Of a stretch of DNA of 64,000 nucleotides, positions 50,121 to 57,979 are shown piece after piece; position 1 is the stretch's first letter; each line of letters begins with the position of its first letter. Source of the stretch: Alphaproteobacteria bacterium SO-S41 (lineage in GTDB: Bacteria; Pseudomonadota; Alphaproteobacteria; Micropepsales; Micropepsaceae); assembly GCA_019670725.1 (NCBI GenBank), contig AP024629.1, forward strand, positions 2,604,001 through 2,668,000, written 5' to 3'. Below the pieces are notes generated by a model. It was given only the letters and a program-made list of their open reading frames with translations. It made no database searches and was not told the origin of the DNA. Position numbers and translations under genes: made by a program.

Positions 50121-52196
50121 ATGACTATCAAGGACTTGGCGCTGTCGACGACAGCGTTCGCTTGCGTATTGCTGGCCGCCACGGCGGTTCACGCCACGAC
50201 CTCGAGCGGGTCGCAGACCATCTCGGGTAACGACGACGATATGTCGTGCCTGGGCGGCCAGGTCGCGGCCTTTACCGCCGACGGCAATATGAGCAAGACC
50301 GTGACCGCCGGCGACCTGTCGCAGATGATGGCGGCGTGCGATCCGGCGTTTGCGGTCGCGACGCGCGACCTTCTGGAAAGGTCGGGACCGAAGGCAAGTT
50401 ACGCGGCTGGGCCGCTGAGCGACGATAACGGCATCAACACGAATACTGCGGTCGGCCGCTTTGCCATCGCCTCGGGCACGAACTCCACTGCACTAGGGAA
50501 TGAGGCACAAGCGGCGACGGACGGCGTTGCCGTCGGCAATTCGGCGTCCGCGAATGTCAACGCGGTCGCCGCTGGATGGAATGCGGCCGCCACGGTCGAT
50601 GGTGTCGCGATCGGCATCCTCGCCAATGCAGCGAACCAGGTCGCGGTGGCGATCGGACGCGAAGCCTATGGCCTCGGCTCTCGCTCAGTCGCGCTTGGCT
50701 ATCTCGCCAAGAGTTTGACCGACGGGTCGGTCGCGCTCGGGACCGGGGCAACGACGGATGGGAGCAGCAACACGGACGATATTTCCGCCGGCGTCGCGGT
50801 CGGGCGAACCGCCCGGACGACAGAAGGTGGCGTTGTGATCGGCAACCGCGCTGTCGCGGTTGCGTCCGGTACCGTGAACCCCTGGGGCGGCCCCAATGCC
50901 GGTGCCGCGACAGCAGTCGGCGCGGATGCGGTCGCCGTCGGTACTAGCGTCGTCGCGCTTGGAACGTCGGCGCGCTCCGGAGATATCAGCGGCTTCGGTC
51001 CAACAGCGCCGGTCAGCGCGGTAAGCTTCGCAACGGCAATCGGCGCCAAGGCAATCGCCGGCGGCAATAATGCGACGTCTCTAGGCTACGCGGCCAATTC
51101 GGGTATCGGCAGCGTCTCGATCGGCGCATCGGCTGGAAGCGCAGAGTACGGCACCGCCATTGGCTACCGCGCGGTCGCCGTATATGAGAACGCAGTTGCA
51201 CTTGGGTCGAATGCCAGCTCCCCTTGGGAGAACGGCGTCGCGCTGGGCGGCGGCGCGGTCGTGAACGCTTTTGGCGCCGTGGCGTTGGGCGCAGAGTCAG
51301 TTGCCAACGACACGAATACAGTCTCCGTCGGCAACGCCTCTCTGAGACGCCGCATCACGCGCGTGGCAGATGCGGTGACGGACACCGATGCCGTCACCTT
51401 CGGCCAGGTGAAGGGCCTGCTGCTCGGCCTGCCCGGCACGGATCTGGGGCCGCTGTTGCTGGAGTTCGCCGATCTCAAAACTGTGGTCGCCGGTCACACC
51501 ACGCAGATCACGACGCTGCAGAACACGACGGCGGATCATGAAACCCGGATCGGGAACACCGAGACGCGGGTGACGACAGCCGAGACGCGGATCGAGAACC
51601 ATGAAGGGCGCATCACGACGCTGGAGACGACCGGCGCCGCGAACGGTGCGGCGATCGGCACGCTTCAGAACGACCTCAACGGCGTGAAGACGGATGTCGC
51701 GGGCGTGAAGACCGACGTGGCCGGGGTGAAGACCACGGTCGCCAATCACGAGGCGCGGATCACCGGCATCGAGGGAACGCTCGGTTCGCTTGGCGGCAAC
51801 CTCACAAACTTCGCCTCGTCGATCACCACGCTGAACACCAATGTCGCCTCGCTGCAGAGCTATACCAGCCAGCTCAATACGCGGGTGACGACGCTGGAGA
51901 ACTCTTTCGCCACGCTCTCCACGGATGTCCAGGGTCTCACCAGTTCGCTGGAGCGCATGGAAAACAAGATGGATGCAGGCTTCGCGATGGCCGCGTCGCT
52001 GACCACCATCACGCCTTCTGGCGCAGGCAAGACGACGATGCGGGTCGGCTATGGCTATTTCAACGGCGAGAGCGCGGTCGGCGTTTCGATGGCCCATCGC
52101 TTCGACGGCGCGACGCCGGTGATCGGCGATGTCGGCATCTCCACTGCATCCGGCGGCGATCAGATGATCCGCGCGGGTCTTGGCGTCGAGTTCTGA
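50121..52196 (+). CDS. Trimeric autotransporter adhesin (YadA-like)
   Basis: 691 residues from the ATG at 50121; the open frame upstream lacks a signal sequence. Signal peptide to about residue 25 (AVHA). Head of about 330 residues built of YadA-like 14-residue repeats with recurring AVALG, GVAIG and SVALG cores. A neck near residues 395-430 (NTVSVGNASLRRRITRVAD, TDTDAVTFGQVKGL). A coiled-coil stalk of about 180 residues rich in Thr, with heptads such as HETRIGNTETRVTTAETRIE. The last 70 residues are the YadA anchor (ERMENKMDAGFAMAA, MRVGYGYFNGESAVGVSM, final GLGVEF) that forms the trimeric outer-membrane barrel. Likely a surface adhesin; its target is unknown. Confidence 0.92.
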   Translation: MTIKDLALSTTAFACVLLAATAVHATTSSGSQTISGNDDDMSCLGGQVAAFTADGNMSKTVTAGDLSQMMAACDPAFAVATRDLLERSGPKASYAAGPLSDDNGINTNTAVGRFAIASGTNSTALGNEAQAATDGVAVGNSASANVNAVAAGWNAAATVDGVAIGILANAANQVAVAIGREAYGLGSRSVALGYLAKSLTDGSVALGTGATTDGSSNTDDISAGVAVGRTARTTEGGVVIGNRAVAVASGTVNPWGGPNAGAATAVGADAVAVGTSVVALGTSARSGDISGFGPTAPVSAVSFATAIGAKAIAGGNNATSLGYAANSGIGSVSIGASAGSAEYGTAIGYRAVAVYENAVALGSNASSPWENGVALGGGAVVNAFGAVALGAESVANDTNTVSVGNASLRRRITRVADAVTDTDAVTFGQVKGLLLGLPGTDLGPLLLEFADLKTVVAGHTTQITTLQNTTADHETRIGNTETRVTTAETRIENHEGRITTLETTGAANGAAIGTLQNDLNGVKTDVAGVKTDVAGVKTTVANHEARITGIEGTLGSLGGNLTNFASSITTLNTNVASLQSYTSQLNTRVTTLENSFATLSTDVQGLTSSLERMENKMDAGFAMAASLTTITPSGAGKTTMRVGYGYFNGESAVGVSMAHRFDGATPVIGDVGISTASGGDQMIRAGLGVEF
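51681..51743 (+). repeat. Three tandem 21-base repeats in the autotransporter stalk
   Basis: Three copies in a row encode GVKTDVA, GVKTDVA and GVKTTVA, one heptad each, with only silent or conservative differences (ggcgtgaag, ggcgtgaag, ggggtgaag starts). Such heptad units can vary in number by slippage and alter stalk length. Confidence 0.75.
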
Positions 52197-52354
52197 CGCC
52201 CTTCCCTCCCGCCGGCCTTCAGCGGCCGGCGGCGAGACCGGCCGCTGCCTCAGGTTCGTTTCGCTGTGGAGCGCCTTCGGCGATACGTCGCGACCACTCC
52301 GCGGCGACTGCGCACGAACCGAAGGGCAGCGGCCGTCCTTTGTGTCCTAGCGTT

Positions 52355-53281
52355 CTAGCGGAACGAGCTTGGGTTGCCGCCGAAGTGCGCGCGGAACGCC
52401 TTGTTGAAATTGGAAAGATCGTTGAAGCCGCAGGCATAGGCGATGTCCGAGACGCGGCCGCCCGCGGCGAGCAGGCTGCGTGCGCGCTGGAGGCGGAGGC
52501 GAACGAGTTCTTCCTTGAAGGTCGTGCCGCCCTCGGTGAGCGCGGCCTGGACGATGCGGGGCGAGACCTTCAGCAGCACTGCGAGCCGGTCGAGCGTGAA
52601 ATCAGGCCGCATATAATTTTTGGCGATCAGCTTCAGCGCCGCCGCCCGGCGCGCGGCCCTGACGCCGCTCGTCTCCCCGGAGTGGGCCAGCGCGGGATCG
52701 TCGAGGACACCGCGGAGGAGATCGGCCAGATGGGCTTCGACGATCGCTTCCAGCCCGCCGCTCAGCTTCGCGTCCAGCAGGATGCTTGAATAGTCGCGGA
52801 GCAGGCTGAGCGCGGGTGACGCCGCGGGGATCTTGCGGGCTGCGACGCTCCCGAGATGCGGCATGAGCCGGCGCGCTTCGGGCATGTCGATCCAGACGCC
52901 GAGGCTGTTCAGCGCGGCATGCGATTGTTCGGCTTCCGTGGTGAACGGCTGCGCGGTCAGCGTGAAGGCGCCGTCGCCGTCGGCGAGCACCGCCTCGCGG
53001 CCCGCCTGGGCGTAGCTGCGGCGGCCGGGGCCTTCGGCGATGGTGAGCGCGAGGCGGTCGGCGGCCATGATGCCGATGTGACGGCGCGTGCGGTCGATCC
53101 GCGCGAGGCGATGCGACAGGCGCGAGACGTGGACGGCGCCGAACGCGCGGGCGACCATCGCACCGGCGACCGGGCCGCCCTGCATCGGCGTGATCGCGGC
53201 GACGAAGAGCTGGGACTGCAGATAGTCGAGCGTCGCCTCGTCGCCTGCGGCGCCGCCGAAAACGTAGTGCTGAGATTCCAT
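52355..53281 (-). CDS. AraC-family transcriptional regulator
   Basis: 308 residues from the ATG at 53281; a GTG two codons earlier is possible. The C-terminal 95 residues have the double helix-turn-helix of AraC/XylS proteins: a first HTH around FTLDRLAVLLKVSPRIVQAA and the second with GRVSDIAYACGFNDLSNFNK followed by AFRAHFGGNPSSFR. The N-terminal 200 residues resemble the AraC-binding-like domain of the group with AraC_binding_2-type sensors. It is convergent with the autotransporter gene, which it might control; that is only inferred from adjacency. Confidence 0.88.
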   Translation of the reverse strand: MESQHYVFGGAAGDEATLDYLQSQLFVAAITPMQGGPVAGAMVARAFGAVHVSRLSHRLARIDRTRRHIGIMAADRLALTIAEGPGRRSYAQAGREAVLADGDGAFTLTAQPFTTEAEQSHAALNSLGVWIDMPEARRLMPHLGSVAARKIPAASPALSLLRDYSSILLDAKLSGGLEAIVEAHLADLLRGVLDDPALAHSGETSGVRAARRAAALKLIAKNYMRPDFTLDRLAVLLKVSPRIVQAALTEGGTTFKEELVRLRLQRARSLLAAGGRVSDIAYACGFNDLSNFNKAFRAHFGGNPSSFR

Positions 53282-53289
53282 CGGCACAT

Positions 53290-53336
53290 AAAAAACGGGC
53301 GGCGCGTACGGTCAATGTGACCCTCGCGTCCGCCCG
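53290..53336 (-). terminator. Intrinsic terminator after tig
   Basis: Read leftward, cgggcgg (from 53336) pairs with ccgcccg (to 53296), an inner ggtca/tgacc stem closes the loop, and tttttt (53295-53290) follows. It lies 21 bases beyond the tig stop. Confidence 0.75.
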
Positions 53337-53357
53337 CATTTTCAACCGAAGCGCGTG

Positions 53358-54707
53358 TTAGGCGGCTTCTTCGCCCTCGGGTTCGGCGAACAGCTCTTCC
53401 TTGGAGACGGTCTTGTCCTCGACCTGGGCCATGGCGACGACGAAGTCGACGACCTTGTCCTCGTAGAGCGGGGCGCGGAGCTGCGCGAGGGCCTGCGGGT
53501 TCTTCTGGTAGAACTCGAACACCTGCTGCTCCTGGCCGGGATAGCGGCGGGCCTCGGCGGTGACGGCGCGGCCGAGTTCTTCCTGGGTGAGGTCGAGGCT
53601 GTTCAGGCGGCCGATCTCGGCGAGAACGAGGCCGAGGCGCACACGGCGCTCGGCGATTTTGCGGTACTCGGCCTTCAGTTCGTCTTCCGTCTTGCCTTCA
53701 TCCTCGAAGGTCTTCTTTTCCTTCTCGAGTTCGGCAAGCACGGCCTTCCAGATCGCGTCGAACTCGGCCTCGACCATGCCTTCCGGCAGCGGGAAGTCGT
53801 GGGCCTTGTCGAGCGCGTCGAGCAAATGACGCTTGATGTGGGTCCGGCTGGCGCGGCCGAAGTCGGCGCCCATCTGGTCGCGGATCAGACCCTTCAGCTT
53901 GTCGAGGCTTTCGATGCCCATCTTGGCGGCGAAGGCGTCGTCGATCTCGACCGCATCCGCGCCGAGCACTTCCTTGACCTTCACGTCGAAGACCGCGGCC
54001 TTGCCGGCGAGATCGGGCGAGTTGTAGGCCTCGGGGAACGAGACGTTGACGGCCCTTTCGTCACCGGCCTTCACGCCGATCAGCTGGTCCTCGAAGCCCG
54101 GGATGAACATGCCCGAGCCGAGGACGAGCATGAAGTCCTCGGCCTTGCCGCCGTCGAACGGCACGCCGTCGATCTTGCCTTCGAAATCGATCTTGAGCTG
54201 ATCGCCGCTGACGGCCTCGGCGCCCTCTTCCTTCGCGGTGAAGGTGCGCTGCTGGTCGCCCATGCGCTTCAGCGCCTGCTCGACATCCTCGTCCGGCACT
54301 TCGGCGGTGAGACGGGTCAGCGACAGGGTCGCGGGGTCGACCGGCTGGAATTCCGGCATCACGTCGACGGTGACGTTGAAGGTGAGGTCGGTCTTGCCGG
54401 CGACCACGTCATCGGCGACGGCGGTCAGCTCGATGCGGGGCGGCTGGGCCGGGCGCAGGTTGCGCTCGGTCACGGCGTTCTGGGTGGCCTCGTTCACCGT
54501 CTCGTCGACGACCTCGGCCATCACGCCTTTGCCGTACATGCTCTTGAGGTGCGCCATCGGCACCTTGCCGGGGCGGAAGCCCTTGAGCTGGACCTTGTCC
54601 TTGATGTCGAGAAGTTTGACGTCGACCTTGGCGCTCAGGTCCGCTTTCGGAACGAGAATCGCGAACTCGCGCTTCAGACCTTCAGAAGTGATCTCGGTGA
54701 CCTGCAT
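53358..54707 (-). CDS. tig: Trigger factor
   Basis: 449 residues from the ATG at 54707, preceded by an agga site; the open frame extends 10 codons more. Ribosome-binding domain with the GFRPGKVPMAHL loop that docks at the exit tunnel, FKBP-type PPIase domain (around ERAVNVSFPEAYNSPDLAGK), and the long helical C-terminal arms. It is the first chaperone met by nascent chains. It is normally followed by clpP and clpX; here it is about 3.5 kb away from clpP because the autotransporter and AraC genes intervene. Confidence 0.96.
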   Translation of the reverse strand: MQVTEITSEGLKREFAILVPKADLSAKVDVKLLDIKDKVQLKGFRPGKVPMAHLKSMYGKGVMAEVVDETVNEATQNAVTERNLRPAQPPRIELTAVADDVVAGKTDLTFNVTVDVMPEFQPVDPATLSLTRLTAEVPDEDVEQALKRMGDQQRTFTAKEEGAEAVSGDQLKIDFEGKIDGVPFDGGKAEDFMLVLGSGMFIPGFEDQLIGVKAGDERAVNVSFPEAYNSPDLAGKAAVFDVKVKEVLGADAVEIDDAFAAKMGIESLDKLKGLIRDQMGADFGRASRTHIKRHLLDALDKAHDFPLPEGMVEAEFDAIWKAVLAELEKEKKTFEDEGKTEDELKAEYRKIAERRVRLGLVLAEIGRLNSLDLTQEELGRAVTAEARRYPGQEQQVFEFYQKNPQALAQLRAPLYEDKVVDFVVAMAQVEDKTVSKEELFAEPEGEEAA

Positions 54708-54770
54708 CGCACTGATCCTGCTCTTTGCGGAACTCATGTCCGCTCAAAAAATCGTTGCCCTACGGTGGGT

Positions 54771-54855
54771 TGGTGCGGGCGGAGGGACTTGAACCCCCAC
54801 GGCTTGCGCCGTCGGTACCTAAAACCGGTGCGTCTACCAATTCCGCCACGCCCGC
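54771..54855 (-). tRNA. tRNA-Leu (TAG)
   Basis: Read leftward, 85 nt with long variable arm: acceptor GCGGGCG/CGCCCGC, D arm GTGGCGGAATTGGTAGACGC, anticodon loop TTTAGGT giving anticodon TAG, variable arm ACGGCGCAAGCCGTG, T arm GGGGGTTCAAGTCCCTC, discriminator A and encoded CCA. The outermost anticodon-stem pair is C opposite A, a small irregularity. It lies just upstream of tig on the same strand. Confidence 0.94.
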
Positions 54856-55202
54856 GCGCGACCCAGCCGCCTGCGGGCGGAAGCCGGGCGGTATAGCAAG
54901 GTGGGTCTCCCGGGGGAAGCGGGGATTGGCGGGATTTGGGGACGTCGCGGGGGTGGAATTGATCCGGGAATTTTCAGGGGTATCCCCTCCCCCTCTCCTG
55001 ACTCCGAGGTTGAACCGCGGTTTTCACGATAATGGGCAGCGGGCAGCGGCAGTGTGCGGATGACGTAACGGAAGGGATTTGTTTTCCGAAAATCACGATT
55101 TCCTCGCCACACAAGTCAACCAACGACTGCTCAATATAGGAATATTATCAGTTCCCGCAAGATGTGCTAGCATCTTCACGGCAGATCGTTGGAGGCCGCG
55201 GC
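54856..55202. other. Intergenic region between tRNA-Leu and the VOC gene
   Basis: About 350 bases with no gene supported on either strand. The left part is GC-rich, the right part (55080-55165) becomes AT-rich with caatataggaatattatc, the likely promoter area for the plus-strand VOC gene, whose ggagg ribosome site is at 55191. No clear -35/-10 pair or terminator was found. Confidence 0.4.
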
Positions 55203-55617
55203 ATGACGGCAACAGGGCCAGGCCCGCTTTTTCGGGCCGTCGATTGCGTGATGGTGAGGGTTCAGGATTTGGACGCGGCGCTCGGCTTCTACGGCGAGGC
55301 CCTGGGGCACGCGTTGGTGTGGCGGACGGATGAGGCGGCCGGGCTGAGCCTGCCCGGGACGGAGGCCGAGCTTGTCCTGCACACACGGCAAGGGCCGGAA
55401 GTGGATATGCTCGTCGATGACGTCGGGCCGGCCTTCGCGCGCTTCATCGCCGCCGGTGGCGAGGCTATTGCCCCGCCCTTCGACATTCCAATCGGCCGCT
55501 GTGCGGTGGTGCGCGATCCGTTTCGCAATGTGCTGGTCATGCTGGGACCAGACGAAAGGCGCCTTCACGCCCGACGCGGAGAAGCGCGTCGTCCAGGTGG
55601 AGAAGCGCGAGGTGTGA
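55203..55617 (+). pseudogene. VOC (glyoxalase-like) protein gene with a one-base frameshift
   Basis: Starts at the ATG at 55203 with a ggagg site 7 bases upstream. The frame gives a VOC-fold protein (DCVMVRVQDLDAALGFYGEA, EVDMLVDDVGPAFARFIAAG, RDPFRNVLVML). At the ggg at 55544-55546 the reading goes out of phase: dropping one G restores the family ending LDQTKGAFTPDAEKR and a stop at 55615-55617, giving 137 residues. As written, the frame instead runs on to 55730 with an Arg/Gly-rich nonsense tail, antisense to the next gene. It is either a recent pseudogene or a sequencing error in a G run. Confidence 0.75.
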
Positions 55618-55635
55618 CGCGCGGCTGCCTTAAGT

Positions 55636-56151
55636 TCAGCGCCCGAACATCATCGCGAGCCGGGCGATTACTTGCTTCCGGATCAGGCGGAAGGGGTAGC
55701 CGGGATGGGTCATCACGTCGGTGGGGATGACGGCGCCGGCGGGTTTGAACTTGGTGCAGAAGCGCATTTCCAGCGGCGGCACGTCATCGCGATAGCGGGC
55801 GCGGTAAACATCGACCCACCATTTCGCGTCGTCGAAATCGAGGATCATCGGCACATTGCAGCAGGTCGCGACGCGGCGATTGGTGGAAGAGCCTTCTTTG
55901 AACTTGTAGGTCTTCAGCCGGTCGGCCCCGCGCGCGACCGCGACGCGATCCTTGCGATAGACGACGAATTCTGTGCCGCCGGACTGGTCCAGCATCGGCG
56001 GCGCGTTCGGCAGCGCTTCGAGTTCGCGCGCCGCTGCCTGACAGTCGTCGCAATAGCAGACGACGGCGGTGGTCGGTGCGCCGGTGACGGTGAGTTCAAC
56101 CGCGCCGCAGGTGCAGCTGACAGTGCGCGTCTTCAGGGAGGTGCGGGCCAT
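55636..56151 (-). CDS. GFA family (glutathione-dependent formaldehyde-activating-like) protein
   Basis: 171 residues. The zinc-binding cysteine set of the GFA/CENP-V fold is visible: SCTCGAVELTV, VVCYCDDCQAAAREL and, later, ATCCNVPMILDF. The family is named for the Gfa enzyme that speeds S-hydroxymethylglutathione formation, but most members have unproven roles. It ends 18 bases past the frameshifted VOC gene, on the opposite strand, and follows the GST gene by 14 bases, so a GSH-linked detoxification group is possible. Confidence 0.85.
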   Translation of the reverse strand: MARTSLKTRTVSCTCGAVELTVTGAPTTAVVCYCDDCQAAARELEALPNAPPMLDQSGGTEFVVYRKDRVAVARGADRLKTYKFKEGSSTNRRVATCCNVPMILDFDDAKWWVDVYRARYRDDVPPLEMRFCTKFKPAGAVIPTDVMTHPGYPFRLIRKQVIARLAMMFGR

Positions 56152-56165
56152 GGGTGTTCCGTTAC

Positions 56166-56801
56166 TCAGGCCGGGGCGTTTTCGCGGAAGGGTTTGAGCT
56201 GCGCTTCCATGGCGCGGCCGAACGCCGGACGCGCCTCGCAGCGTTCGCGATAGGCGGCGAGGTTGGGGAAGCGCGCAAGGACGCCGCTGTCGACCAGTTC
56301 GCGCAACACGGTGGTCATGATGAGATCAGCGGCGGTGAAGCGGTCCTCCAGATAGAGCTTATCTCCGAACCAGTCGGAGAGCCCAGTGAGGCGCTCGGTC
56401 AGCATCGCTTCGAGCTGGCCCTGCATCTCGGGCGTCGCATCGGCGCCGAGCTGGAGGAAGTTCTGCGCGTGCGGCTCGATGGAATTGAGCGCGGCGATCA
56501 CCCAAGTCGTGACGCGCGCTTTGCCCGCTTCGTCGGCAGGCGCGAGGGCCTCAGACTTGCCGGCGAGGTAGAGGACGATGGCGCCGGATTCGAACAGCGT
56601 GACCTCGCCGTCGCGATAGGCGGGGACCTGCGCGAAAGGCTGCCACGCGCGATACGGTTCGGAGCGGAGCGTCGCGCCGTCGACAAGATGCGCCTCGTAG
56701 GGGATGCCGGCCTCCTCCAGCGCCCAGCGGACGCGGAGGTCGCGGACATAGCCCTGGGCGAATGGTGGCACCCAGCGGAAGGCGGTGACTTCGGGCTTCA
56801 T
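56166..56801 (-). CDS. Glutathione S-transferase family protein
   Basis: 211 residues. Thioredoxin-like N-terminal half with WALEEAGIPYEAHLVDG, the cis-Pro segment FAQVPAYRDGEVTLFESGAI that binds the glutathione gamma-Glu, and an all-helical C-terminal half (EDRFTAADLIMTTVLRELVD, the N-capping box). The N-terminal catalytic residue is not certain. It overlaps the TfoX-like gene by 4 bases, so the two are co-translated. Confidence 0.9.
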   Translation of the reverse strand: MKPEVTAFRWVPPFAQGYVRDLRVRWALEEAGIPYEAHLVDGATLRSEPYRAWQPFAQVPAYRDGEVTLFESGAIVLYLAGKSEALAPADEAGKARVTTWVIAALNSIEPHAQNFLQLGADATPEMQGQLEAMLTERLTGLSDWFGDKLYLEDRFTAADLIMTTVLRELVDSGVLARFPNLAAYRERCEARPAFGRAMEAQLKPFRENAPA

Positions 56802-57196
56802 AGGGTTTTCTTCCGTGCAGCTTTCCGGGGATCCGGCGTCGCTTTCGGCTTACGCGCGGGCCGTCCCGCCTTGGCCTTCAGTGCCGTTTCATAGGCCCGG
56901 CGGGACCAGCGTTTCAACTCGTCTTCGTCGTCGTAGAGAATGGCGGGCATGGTGAAATAGGCGGAGTTCCAGACGGCCTTGGATTTCGGGTTGGTCCAGA
57001 TGAATTCCTCGCAGCCCTCTGCCTCGAACGCCGCGCGCGTGTCGGCGTCGGCCTTGAGATAGATGCTGTCGTTGAAGATTGCCGCGAACATGGTGTCGCC
57101 GAGATAGACCCCGCCGCCACCGAAGAAGCGCTTCACTGCGACGGGACCGAAGGGGGCGAAGACCTCCTGCACCCAAAGTTTGAAGTCGGGTGTCAT
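56798..57196 (-). CDS. TfoX N-terminal domain protein
   Basis: 132 residues. The TfoX_N fold is recognised from FGPVAVKRFFGGGGVYLGD, MFAAIFNDSIYLKAD and the aromatic-rich YFTMPAILYDDEDELKRWSR. The last 25 residues are a Lys/Arg/Pro/Ala-rich tail that may bind nucleic acid. The C-terminal domain of competence regulator TfoX/Sxy is absent, so a regulatory role in competence is not implied. It overlaps the GST gene. Confidence 0.85.
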   Translation of the reverse strand: MTPDFKLWVQEVFAPFGPVAVKRFFGGGGVYLGDTMFAAIFNDSIYLKADADTRAAFEAEGCEEFIWTNPKSKAVWNSAYFTMPAILYDDEDELKRWSRRAYETALKAKAGRPARKPKATPDPRKAARKKTL

Positions 57197-57216
57197 GGGT
57201 CTGTCAGTCGACGGGA

Positions 57217-57873
57217 TCAGTCACCGGGACCAAAGATGCGTTCACGAAACTCGCGATCTTCGTCCGATAGGTCATCATCTTCGGGGGCATACTCGTCGTC
57301 CTCGTCAACAAGAGGCCCAAGAATTTGGCTAGATCGAAGGCCGTCCTTCCATAGGAGGTAGAGCCGCTCATGCCATAACACCCACACTTCCGAGAAGTAG
57401 CCCTTCGCAATCTCTACATCGTCAGCCATGCGCGCCTCCACTTTTGAGCGCGCGCTATCAGCGCTTTCGTTGGCGTCACCCACGAAACCCGGATTGAAAT
57501 AGATCAGAAGGCCCCAAGTTTTTTGGTATGCGCTGCCCGGCTTAGTCGCCTTAGCGACCTTCTTTTCAGCTATTTCTCTCAGCGAACTGCACGCAACTTC
57601 GATGCTGATAAATTCAGCTTTTTCGACACGGGAGCCACCGGCCGCAAGCCTTACCTTATTATCTGCATACTCTCTTGTGCGCGCCCTTCCAGGCTCCATT
57701 GCCTCGCTAATTTCGTATGCCAAGACCTCGCCGTCATACGTCAAGACTTCGCAGTCAGGGGCATCACCCAGTCGAACCTTTAGAGCGTTAGTCAGGATTG
57801 CAAAGGCGGAGGCAACATACCCCTCTCGTCCAACACGCCCATCGCCGTTCTGAGTTACAAAGTCGTCGGCCAT
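57217..57873 (-). CDS. Protein of unknown function with acidic C-terminus
   Basis: 218 residues from the ATG at 57873 (MADDFVTQNGDG); the frame is open 35 codons further up, and no strong ribosome site decides. No family recognised and no signal peptide. Contains FISIEVACSSLREIAEKKVA and WGLLIYFNPGFVGDAN, then WVLWHERLYLLWKDG, and ends in a strongly acidic stretch (DEDDEYAPEDDDLSDEDR). The gene is clearly less GC-rich than its neighbours and carries rarer codons, which suggests recent acquisition. Confidence 0.7.
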   Translation of the reverse strand: MADDFVTQNGDGRVGREGYVASAFAILTNALKVRLGDAPDCEVLTYDGEVLAYEISEAMEPGRARTREYADNKVRLAAGGSRVEKAEFISIEVACSSLREIAEKKVAKATKPGSAYQKTWGLLIYFNPGFVGDANESADSARSKVEARMADDVEIAKGYFSEVWVLWHERLYLLWKDGLRSSQILGPLVDEDDEYAPEDDDLSDEDREFRERIFGPGD

Positions 57874-57979
57874 CAAGGTATGCAAACAATTTACACATGC
57901 CTTGAGATGCGTGGGCAACATGAACTCTGCAAGTATTGCTCTCCAAGCGCTGCTCGCAGACTTGGAGAGCAATGCCATG

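Noticed and set aside
50400-51350. CRISPR-like or tandem DNA repeats in the autotransporter head
   Set aside because: The periodicity is at protein level (14-residue YadA-type head repeats); the DNA units are diverged and coding.
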